This document shows, in pieces, positions 35,475 through 42,375 of a stretch of DNA of 64,000 nt. Location: the NCBI RefSeq assembly GCF_019145355.1, contig NZ_JAHSTY010000001.1, forward strand, positions 868,001-932,000, in the 5' to 3' direction. The position numbers were made by a program, and so were the translations under genes. How positions within the stretch are numbered: position 1 is the stretch's first letter; each line of letters begins with the position of its first letter. A model generated the notes under the pieces. That model made no database searches, was not told the DNA's origin, and was given only the letters and a program-made list of their open reading frames with translations. The DNA comes from Pseudomonas azadiae (GTDB lineage Bacteria > Pseudomonadota > Gammaproteobacteria > Pseudomonadales > Pseudomonadaceae).

Positions 35475-37247
35475 ATGTGCGGATTAGCTGGAGAATTACG
35501 TTTCGATGCCCAACCTGCCGACCTGGCGGCCATTGAGCGCATCACCCATCACCTGGCGCCCCGAGGTCCCGACGCCTGGGGTTTCCATGCCCAAGGGCCG
35601 ATTGCCCTGGGCCACCGACGCCTGAAAATCATGGACCTGTCGGATGGCTCGGCCCAGCCGATGATCGATGCGCAGCTGGGCCTCTCCCTGGCCTTCAACG
35701 GCGCGATCTACAACTTCCCGGAGTTGCGCCAAGAACTGGAAGCCCTCGGCTACGCCTTTTATTCCGGCGGTGACACCGAAGTGTTGCTCAAGGGTTATCA
35801 CGCCTGGGGCGAAGCGCTGTTGCCCAAGCTCAACGGCATGTTTGCCTTCGCCATCTGGGAGCGCGACGCCCAGCGCCTGTTCATCGCGCGTGACCGTCTG
35901 GGCGTGAAACCGCTGTACCTGTCGCGCACCGCCCAGCGTTTGCGCTTCGCCTCGGCGCTGCCGGCGCTGCTCAAAGGCGGCGACATCAACCCGATCCTCG
36001 ACCCGGTGGCGCTCAACCACTACCTGAACTTCCACGCCGTGGTGCCTGCGCCGCGCACGTTGCTCGCTGGCATCGAAAAACTGCCGCCGGCGAGCTGGAT
36101 GCGCATCGAAGCCAACGGCACGACCGAACAGAAAACCTGGTGGACCCTGCCTTACGGTCCCCATGAAGATGAAAAAAACCTGAACCTGGAAGACTGGACC
36201 GACCGCGTCCTCGACAGCACCCGCGAAGCCGTGGCCATCCGCCAACGCGCCGCCGTGGACGTCGGTGTGTTGCTCTCCGGCGGTGTCGATTCGAGCATGC
36301 TCGTCGGCCTGCTGCGCGAAGTCGGCGTGCAGGATCTGTCGACCTTTTCCATCGGCTTCGAAGACGCCGGCGGCGAACGTGGCGATGAGTTCCAGTATTC
36401 CGACCTGATCGCCAAGCACTACGGCACCCGCCACCATCAACTGCGTATCGCCGAGAGCGAGATCATCGAGCAACTGCCGGCGGCGTTCCGCGCCATGAGC
36501 GAGCCGATGGTCAGCCACGACTGCATCGCCTTCTACTTGCTGTCGCGGGAAGTGGCCAAGCATTGCAAGGTGGTACAGAGCGGCCAGGGCGCCGACGAAC
36601 TGTTCGCCGGCTACCATTGGTACCCGCAGGTGGACGGCGCAAGCGATCCGTACGCCGCCTACCGCGACGCGTTCTTCGACCGCAGCTATGAAGATTACGC
36701 CGCCACCGTCGCGCCGAAATGGCTGACGGCCAATGACGCCGCCGGTGACTTCGTGCGCGAGCATTTCGCCATGCCTGGCGCGGATGCCGCGGTGGACAAG
36801 GCCTTGCGCCTGGACAGTACGGTGATGCTGGTGGATGACCCGGTCAAACGCGTGGACAACATGACCATGGCCTGGGGCCTGGAAGCGCGCACACCGTTTC
36901 TGGACTACCGCCTGGTGGAGCTGTCGGCCCGTGTACCGGGCAAGTTCAAGCTGCCCGACGGTGGCAAGCAGGTACTTAAGGAAGCCGCGCGCCGGGTGAT
37001 TCCAAGCGAAGTCATCGACCGCAAGAAAGGTTATTTTCCGGTGCCAGGCCTCAAGCATTTGCAGGGCGAAACCTTGAATTGGGTACGAGAGCTGTTGCTG
37101 GACCCGAGCCAGGATCGCGGCTTGTTCAACGCCAGCGCCCTTGACCGCCTGCTCACCGACCCACACGGCCAGCTGACCCCATTGCGCGGCTCCAAGCTCT
37201 GGCAGTTGGCAGCGCTGAACCTGTGGCTCAGCGAACAAGGAATCTGA
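35475..37247 (+). CDS. asnO: N-acetylglutaminylglutamine amidotransferase
   Basis: A 590-residue asparagine-synthetase-B-like enzyme that amidates N-acetylglutaminylglutamine to the osmolyte NAGGN. The glutaminase domain needs an N-terminal Cys after Met removal, and the protein reads MCGLAGELRF. This fixes the start at ATG 35475, behind AAGGA. HLAPRGPDAWGFH and LGHRRLKIMDLSDG are glutaminase motifs. The synthetase domain has VGVLLSGGVDSSMLVGLL for ATP pyrophosphate and SGQGADELFAGYHWY. The identity rests mainly on the next two genes, which complete the NAGGN operon; an ordinary asparagine synthetase would be the alternative. The next start is 3 bases after its stop. Confidence 0.93.
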   Translation: MCGLAGELRFDAQPADLAAIERITHHLAPRGPDAWGFHAQGPIALGHRRLKIMDLSDGSAQPMIDAQLGLSLAFNGAIYNFPELRQELEALGYAFYSGGDTEVLLKGYHAWGEALLPKLNGMFAFAIWERDAQRLFIARDRLGVKPLYLSRTAQRLRFASALPALLKGGDINPILDPVALNHYLNFHAVVPAPRTLLAGIEKLPPASWMRIEANGTTEQKTWWTLPYGPHEDEKNLNLEDWTDRVLDSTREAVAIRQRAAVDVGVLLSGGVDSSMLVGLLREVGVQDLSTFSIGFEDAGGERGDEFQYSDLIAKHYGTRHHQLRIAESEIIEQLPAAFRAMSEPMVSHDCIAFYLLSREVAKHCKVVQSGQGADELFAGYHWYPQVDGASDPYAAYRDAFFDRSYEDYAATVAPKWLTANDAAGDFVREHFAMPGADAAVDKALRLDSTVMLVDDPVKRVDNMTMAWGLEARTPFLDYRLVELSARVPGKFKLPDGGKQVLKEAARRVIPSEVIDRKKGYFPVPGLKHLQGETLNWVRELLLDPSQDRGLFNASALDRLLTDPHGQLTPLRGSKLWQLAALNLWLSEQGI

Positions 37248-37250
37248 TTG

Positions 37251-38996
37251 ATGAAACCCCATTCAGCGGCTTACAGCCAACGCTTGCTCAAGGGTCAGGC
37301 GCCCACTTACGAACGCTTGCAAGCGCGACTGGCCGAAGATGGCAGCCCATTGGCCGCCGAGCCGATTGCGGTGCATTGCGGCTGGGGCCGCTTGTTGATC
37401 GGCCATACCTTTCCCGAGCCCGCGAGCCTGGCCCAGGAGCTGCTCAACGAGCGCCCCGGCGAGCGCGATATCGCCCTGTATGTGGCGGCGCCCCAGCAGA
37501 TCCTCGGGATCGATCCGCAGCAGTTGTTCCTCGACCCTTCCGATACCTTGCGCCTGTGGTTCAGCGACTATCGCCCGGCAACCCGGGTGTTTCGCGGGTT
37601 CCGTATTCGCCGCGTACAGTCCCAGGCCGACTGGGCGGCGGTCAACCGCCTTTATCAAGGACGCGGCATGTTGCCGGTTGACGCCGAACGCCTCACGCCC
37701 CGGCATCAGGGTGGCCCGGTGTATTGGCTGGCCGAAGATGAAGACAGCGGGGCGGTGATTGGCAGCGTGATGGGCCTGAACCACCAAAAGGCCTTTCACG
37801 ACCCGGAACACGGTTGCAGCCTGTGGTGCCTGGCGGTCGACCCGCAGTGCACCCGCCCCGGCGTGGGCGAAGTGCTGGTGCGCCATCTGGTGGAACACTT
37901 CATGAGCCGTGGCCTGAGCTACCTCGACTTGTCGGTGCTGCACAATAACCGCCAGGCCAAGAACCTCTACGCCAAGCTGGGCTTTCGCGCACTGACCACC
38001 TTTGCGATCAAACGCAAGAATGGCATCAACCAGCCGCTGTTCCTCGGGCCCGGGCCCCAAGAGGGGCTCAACCCGTATGCGCGGATCATTGTCGAAGAAG
38101 CCCATCGACGCGGGATTGACGTGCACGTGGACGACGCCGACGCGGGCCTGTTCACCCTCAGCCATGGCGGGCGCCGCGTGCGCTGCCGTGAATCCTTGAG
38201 CGACCTGACCAGCGCCATCAGCATGACCCTGTGCCAGGACAAGAGCCTGACCCATAAGGTATTGAAAGCGGCCGGTTTGAAACTGCCGTCGCAGCAACTG
38301 GCGGGCAGCCCTGATGACAACCTGGAGTTTCTTGACGAGCACCAGCGCATCGTGGTCAAGCCGCTGGATGGCGAACAGGGCCAGGGCGTCGCGGTGGATT
38401 TGCAGAGCATCGAAGAGGTGCAGCAGGCGATTGAAGTGGCGCGGCGGTTCGACAGCCGGGTGCTGCTGGAAAGCTTTCACGAGGGCCTGGACCTGCGCAT
38501 CCTGGTGATCGGCTTCGAAGTGGTCGCGGCGGCGATTCGCCGCCCTGCTGAAGTGACGGGTGACGGTCAGCATTCCATCGGTGCCTTGATCGAAGCCCAG
38601 AGCCGCCGGCGCCAGGCTGCCACTGACGGTGAGAGCAAAATCCCCCTGGATGGCGAGACCGAACGCACCTTGAAAGCCGCCGGTTACGACTACAGCAGCA
38701 TCCTCCCGCGTGGGAAGACCCTGGCCGTGCGCCGCACCGCCAACCTGCACACCGGCGGTTGCCTTGAGGACGTCACCGCGATCCTGCACCCCACGCTGGT
38801 GGACGCCGCCGTGCGCGCGGCCCGCGCTCTGGACATCCCCATGGTGGGCCTGGACCTGCTGGTGCCTGCCGCCGACCAACCCGAGTACGTGTTCATCGAA
38901 GCCAACGAACGGGCCGGCCTGGCCAACCACGAACCGCAACCCACTGCGGAGCGGTTTGTGGATTTGTTGTTTCCCCACAGTCAACCGACGGCTTGA
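37251..38996 (+). CDS. ngg: N-acetylglutaminylglutamine synthetase
   Basis: A 581-residue fusion. The N-terminal part includes a GNAT acetyltransferase domain (about 115-270: FRIRRVQSQADW, WCLAVDPQCTRPGVGEVLVRHLVEHF, LDLSVLHNNRQAKNLYAKLGFRAL). The C-terminal part is an ATP-grasp ligase (about 285-575: RIVVKPLDGEQGQGVAVDLQ, LLESFHEGLDLRILVIGFEVVAA, VFIEANERAGLANHEPQPTAERFVDLLF). Together these acetylate glutamine and join it to a second glutamine. ATG 37251 follows AAGGA. It is part of the three-gene osmoprotectant operon, presumably raised by high osmolarity. Confidence 0.94.
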   Translation: MKPHSAAYSQRLLKGQAPTYERLQARLAEDGSPLAAEPIAVHCGWGRLLIGHTFPEPASLAQELLNERPGERDIALYVAAPQQILGIDPQQLFLDPSDTLRLWFSDYRPATRVFRGFRIRRVQSQADWAAVNRLYQGRGMLPVDAERLTPRHQGGPVYWLAEDEDSGAVIGSVMGLNHQKAFHDPEHGCSLWCLAVDPQCTRPGVGEVLVRHLVEHFMSRGLSYLDLSVLHNNRQAKNLYAKLGFRALTTFAIKRKNGINQPLFLGPGPQEGLNPYARIIVEEAHRRGIDVHVDDADAGLFTLSHGGRRVRCRESLSDLTSAISMTLCQDKSLTHKVLKAAGLKLPSQQLAGSPDDNLEFLDEHQRIVVKPLDGEQGQGVAVDLQSIEEVQQAIEVARRFDSRVLLESFHEGLDLRILVIGFEVVAAAIRRPAEVTGDGQHSIGALIEAQSRRRQAATDGESKIPLDGETERTLKAAGYDYSSILPRGKTLAVRRTANLHTGGCLEDVTAILHPTLVDAAVRAARALDIPMVGLDLLVPAADQPEYVFIEANERAGLANHEPQPTAERFVDLLFPHSQPTA

Positions 38997-39061
38997 GAAA
39001 TAGGCTGCCCGCGATGGGGCCCTTGAGGGCGCCATATCCTTACAAGCAATCAGGAGTCTTT

Positions 39062-40246
39062 ATGAGCCGAACCATCCCCGAACCAGACCTTAATTACCTG
39101 CAAAAAGTACTGCTGGAAATGCTCGCCATTCCCAGCCCCACCGGGTTTACCGACACCATCGTGCGCTACGTCGCCGAGCGCCTGGAAGAGCTGGGCATTC
39201 CCTTTGAAATGACCCGGCGCGGCACCATTCGCGCCACCCTCAAGGGCCAGAAAAACAGCCCCGACCGTGCGGTGTCCGCGCACTTGGACACCATCGGTGC
39301 CGCCGTGCGGGCGATCAAGGACAACGGTCGCCTGACCCTCGCGCCGGTGGGCTGCTGGTCGAGCCGGTTTGCCGAGGGCAGCCGCGTCAGCCTGTTCACC
39401 GATAACGGGGTAATCCGTGGCAGCGTGTTGCCGCTGATGGCCTCCGGGCATGCGTTCAACACCGCCGTGGATGAAATGCCGGTGAGTTGGGACCATGTGG
39501 AGCTGCGCCTGGACGCGTATTGCGCGACCCGCGCCGATTGCGATTCCCTGGGGATCGGCATCGGTGACTATGTGGCGTTCGACCCGCTGCCGGAGTTCAC
39601 CGAGAGCGGGCACATCAGCGCGCGTCATCTGGACGACAAAGCCGGCGTCGCCGCCCTGCTCGCCGCGCTCAAGGCCATTATCGACAGCGGCGAACCCTTG
39701 CTGATCGACTGCCACCCGCTGTTCACCATCACCGAGGAAACCGGCAGTGGCGCAGCGGGCGCCCTGCCCTGGGACGTCAGTGAGTTTGTCGGCATCGATA
39801 TCGCGCCGGTCGCCCCGGGCCAGCATTCCAGCGAGCACGCGGTGAGCGTGGCGATGCAGGATTCCGGCGGGCCGTATGACTATCATTTATCGCGGCATTT
39901 GCTGCGCCTGGCGGCGGATAACGAATTGCCGGTACGCCGCGACATGTTCCGCTACTACTTCAGTGACGCCCATTCGGCCGTCACCGCCGGCCACGATATC
40001 CGCACCGCCCTGCTGGCGTTCGGGTGCGACGCAACCCATGGCTACGAGCGCACGCACATCGACAGCCTGGCGGCGCTGAGCCGCCTGTTGGGCGCCTACA
40101 TCCTCAGCCCGCCCGTGTTCGCCAGCGATGCGCAACCTGCGCAGGGTTCCCTGGATCGGTTCAGTCATCAGATCGAACATGAGACGCAGATGGAAAGCGA
40201 CACGCGGGTACCGTCGGTGGACAGCCTGGTCGGTAACAAGTCCTGA
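39062..40246 (+). CDS. M42-family peptidase of the NAGGN system
   Basis: A 394-residue zinc aminopeptidase-like protein of family M42, the third gene of NAGGN operons. It is thought to act in turnover or processing of the dipeptide osmolyte. Metal and catalytic motifs are AVSAHLDTIGA (His, Asp), HISARHLDDKAGVAALLAALKA (bridging Asp), TITEETGSGAAGA (Glu-Glu), VGIDIAPVAPGQ (Asp) and ATHGYERTHIDSL (His). ATG 39062 has AGGAG five bases before it. The C-terminal about 35 residues (ERFSH-like tail to VGNKS) are charged and variable. Confidence 0.92.
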   Translation: MSRTIPEPDLNYLQKVLLEMLAIPSPTGFTDTIVRYVAERLEELGIPFEMTRRGTIRATLKGQKNSPDRAVSAHLDTIGAAVRAIKDNGRLTLAPVGCWSSRFAEGSRVSLFTDNGVIRGSVLPLMASGHAFNTAVDEMPVSWDHVELRLDAYCATRADCDSLGIGIGDYVAFDPLPEFTESGHISARHLDDKAGVAALLAALKAIIDSGEPLLIDCHPLFTITEETGSGAAGALPWDVSEFVGIDIAPVAPGQHSSEHAVSVAMQDSGGPYDYHLSRHLLRLAADNELPVRRDMFRYYFSDAHSAVTAGHDIRTALLAFGCDATHGYERTHIDSLAALSRLLGAYILSPPVFASDAQPAQGSLDRFSHQIEHETQMESDTRVPSVDSLVGNKS

Positions 40247-40305
40247 TACTGGCAACTGCGGTCCCGGCGCAGTAGCATCGCCGGGATCCATCACCCGAGG
40301 CTTGT

Positions 40306-40533
40306 ATGCTGATTCCCTACGACGCACTTGAAGTCGACACCCTGACCCGCCTCATCGAAGACTTCGTGACCCGTGACGGTACCGACAATGGCGACGACAC
40401 GCCCCTGGAGACCCGCGTGCTGCGCGTGCGCCAGGCGCTGACCAAAGGCCAGGCGCTGATCGTGTTCGACCCGGAAAGCGAGCAATGCCAGTTGATGCTC
40501 AAGCACGACGTACCCAAGCATCTGTTCGATTGA
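40306..40533 (+). CDS. UPF0270 (YheU-like) protein
   Basis: A 75-residue acidic protein of the YheU/UPF0270 family (MLIPYDALEVDTLTRLIEDFVTRDGTD, ending VIVFDPE...-like LIVFDPESEQCQL). Function unknown; small cytoplasmic protein found across gammaproteobacteria. The CCCGAGG stretch before ATG gives a moderate ribosome site. It lies 59 bases after the M42 gene on the same strand and may share that transcript. Confidence 0.92.
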   Translation: MLIPYDALEVDTLTRLIEDFVTRDGTDNGDDTPLETRVLRVRQALTKGQALIVFDPESEQCQLMLKHDVPKHLFD

Positions 40534-40549
40534 GGGGGATTCTTTAACT

Positions 40550-40698
40550 TGTAGTGAGCGGGCTTGTCGAATCGTCGCACCGCCCGCGCTGGGTGCAAAG
40601 CCGCCCCAATCGGACCGCCGCGGTGTGTCAGGTAAAAATCGGGGCGCCTGGTTTTGGGGCGGCTTCGCCACCCAGCGCGGGCAAGCCCGCTCACTACA
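40550..40698. repeat. REPIN with an interrupted arm
   Basis: The right arm (40654-40698) is a close copy of the 26514-type arm. The left arm begins identically (TGTAGTGAGCGGGCTTG, 40550-40566) but then carries about 16 extra bases (TCGAATCGTCGCACCG) before resuming CCCGCGCTGGG. The extra bases resemble the core of a different REP type (compare 54150-54165). The right arm supplies the csrA stop codon. Confidence 0.9.
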
Positions 40699-40897
40699 GA
40701 GATTCGTGTGGATCTGCGTGGAGCTCTGCGGCTTGGCGTTTGAGGATTTTGTGGTACACCTCCGCACGATGAACCTGCACCTCGGCCGGCGCTTCAACGC
40801 CGATTTTCACCTGGGTACCGTTCAATTCGAGAATGTGCACGGCGATGTCATCACCGATGGCGATGGCTTCGCCTACAGTGCGGCTTAAGACCAGCAT
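40694..40897 (-). CDS. csrA: CsrA/Rsm-family post-transcriptional regulator (paralogue)
   Basis: 67 residues, [30 protein letters not shown] onward. RNA-binding dimer that blocks or stabilises target mRNAs at GGA motifs. Leu4 and Arg44 (in [11 protein letters not shown]), the main RNA contacts of CsrA, are present. It differs from the RsmA and RsmE of fluorescent pseudomonads (which begin MLILTR) and is more like the additional RsmI-type paralogues; that assignment is from memory. AAAAGGAC precedes ATG 40897. The stop TAG (40696-40694) and the final bases lie inside a REPIN arm, so the last residues may be repeat-derived. Confidence 0.92.
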   Translation of the reverse strand: MLVLSRTVGEAIAIGDDIAVHILELNGTQVKIGVEAPAEVQVHRAEVYHKILKRQAAELHADPHESL

Positions 40898-40993
40898 GGC
40901 AGTTGTCCTTTTGGAGTGGCAGGACGTCGACCATGCGCGCTGGCTGTGGGGTCATCAATGGCTTGCAGCTAAATCAGGCACCACCTACATGCC

Positions 40994-41008
40994 CAGGTAA
41001 CTTACCTG
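40994..41008. promoter_or_regulatory. 15-bp palindrome upstream of csrA
   Basis: CAGGTAA-C-TTACCTG is a perfect 7-1-7 inverted repeat about 100 bases before the csrA start and 17 bases past the SDR stop. Related half-sites CTACCTG and CACCTAC flank it. It could be an operator for csrA or, less likely because the loop is only one base, a terminator. Confidence 0.45.
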
Positions 41009-41024
41009 ACAGACTACTACCTGA

Positions 41025-41840
41025 TCAGCCCCTGACAGCCTGCGCCTTGGCGCGCATCTTGTCGGCCATGGTGGTCATCTCGTCATACAGCAACTGCGGG
41101 GTCTTCTGCTTCAAGGCCCAGGCCATGCGCCCTTGTTCGTGGGGCAGGATCATGAACTCGCCGGCTGCGACGCGCTGGTAGATGTAATCGGCAATCTGCG
41201 CTGCCGTGATCGGTGAACTCTCCAGCAATTTTCCCACCTGGGCCTTCATCGCCGGGGTCGGCCCACGGAAGGAGTCCAGCAGGTTGGTCTGGAAGAACGA
41301 TGGGCAGACCACATGCACCCCGACCTCCTGCTGCTTGAGTTCCACCAGCAGGCTTTCCGACAGTGCCACCACACCGGCCTTGGCCACGTTGTAGTTGCTC
41401 ATGGCGGGCCCCTGCATCAGTGCGGCCATGGACGCGATGTTGATGATGCGCCCCTTGCTCTTTTCCAGCAGCGGCAGGAAGGCCTTGCACCCTTTGACCA
41501 CCCCCATCAGATTGATCGCGATCTGCCAGTCCCAGTCTTCCAGGGACAGTTCGGCGAAGAACCCACCCGAAGCCACGCCAGCGTTGTTGACGATCACATC
41601 AATGCCACCCAGTTTCTCCTCGCAGGCCTGGGCAAATGCAGTGAGCTGGCTGTAGTCGCGCACATCGCAGCGCTGGGTAAAACCATCGCCACCTGCCTCG
41701 CGCACGTGCTTGAGGGTTTCCTGCAGACCGGGCTCACTGACGTCCGACAAGGCCAACTGCCAGCCTTCGCGAGCCCAGCGCAGAGCGATTTCGCGACCCA
41801 GGCCGGACCCGGCACCAGTGATCATCATGCGATTTTGCAT
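41025..41840 (-). CDS. Short-chain dehydrogenase/reductase
   Basis: A 271-residue classical SDR. The cofactor site is MITGAGSGLGREIALRWA (residues 6-23), followed by VIVNNAGVASGG, and the active site is Ser in INIASMAALMQGPAMSNYNVAKAGV with YxxxK (Tyr-Asn-Val-Ala-Lys). The C-terminal extension EFMILPHEQGRMAWALKQKTPQLLYDEMTTMADKMRAKAQ is helical. The SDR catalyses an NAD(P)-dependent carbonyl/alcohol conversion; the substrate is unknown. It stands alone. Confidence 0.92.
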   Translation of the reverse strand: MQNRMMITGAGSGLGREIALRWAREGWQLALSDVSEPGLQETLKHVREAGGDGFTQRCDVRDYSQLTAFAQACEEKLGGIDVIVNNAGVASGGFFAELSLEDWDWQIAINLMGVVKGCKAFLPLLEKSKGRIINIASMAALMQGPAMSNYNVAKAGVVALSESLLVELKQQEVGVHVVCPSFFQTNLLDSFRGPTPAMKAQVGKLLESSPITAAQIADYIYQRVAAGEFMILPHEQGRMAWALKQKTPQLLYDEMTTMADKMRAKAQAVRG

Positions 41841-42169
41841 AGGAAATAGCCTTGTGGTTCACAGAGGAAGTGACCGCCAGTGTAGCGAAGGTTGTGACGG
41901 CTCCCATCCACCATCAGACTGCTGAATGCCCCAGGCAAACCAGCAGCCGGGTCGCAAAGTTGCGTACAGCCTAAGTTCACTTTTTTTTAACTAACAAGGC
42001 GAATTTGCGAACGCATTAAAAGAAATAGGCCAGTGCGCGAAATGCTTTAAAAAAATACTGAATTTTTCATTAAGCGCATGAGTCGGAGTTGTTAAGGCGT
42101 CCGTTCAAGCTGTCGGGCCTATTGCTGAATAAACCGGTCTTTGCAGAAAGCCAATAAGGAAGAAAAACC
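41841..42169 (+). promoter_or_regulatory. 329-base AT-rich region ahead of the DUF3309 gene
   Basis: No gene was found. The right half is AT-rich (runs such as TTTTTTTTAACTAAC and TTTAAAAAAATACTG) and should hold the promoter of the 50-residue membrane protein. The ribosome site AAGGA is at 42156-42160. I could not match a specific sigma-factor consensus. Confidence 0.4.
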
Positions 42170-42322
42170 ATGAGCCTCATCCTGATCATTATCTTGATCC
42201 TCCTGCTGGTCGGTGGTCTGCCAGTATTCCCTCACTCGCGTAACTGGGGTTATGGCCCGTCGGGTATTCTGGGTGTCGTGTTGGTCGTACTGCTGGTGTT
42301 GTTGTTGCTCGGTAAGATATAA
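42170..42322 (+). CDS. DUF3309 small membrane protein (50 residues)
   Basis: Reads MSLILIIILILLLVGGLPVF then PHSRNWGYGPSGILGVVLVV and ends LLVLLLLGKI. Two membrane helices flank the conserved short loop with the W-G-Y-G-P-S-G pattern typical of DUF3309. The function of the family is unknown; members are often strongly expressed under stress. ATAAGGA precedes ATG 42170 by 9 bases, and a strong terminator follows the TAA by about 10 bases, so it is a complete single-gene unit. Confidence 0.92.
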   Translation: MSLILIIILILLLVGGLPVFPHSRNWGYGPSGILGVVLVVLLVLLLLGKI

Positions 42323-42331
42323 ACGCCGGGT

Positions 42332-42363
42332 AAAAAAAAGAGGCCTTTAGAGGCCTCTTTTTT
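42332..42363. terminator. Bidirectional intrinsic terminator
   Basis: AGAGGCCT-TTAG-AGGCCTCT (42339-42358) is flanked by eight A on the left and a T-run on the right. It therefore serves the DUF3309 gene rightward and the phosphoglycerol transferase gene leftward. Confidence 0.95.
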
Positions 42364-42375
42364 ATTGCCGGTCAA

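Noticed and set aside
35496..37262. 588-codon open frame opposite the NAGGN amidotransferase
   Set aside because: It is a shadow of a high-GC gene with clear catalytic motifs on the other strand.
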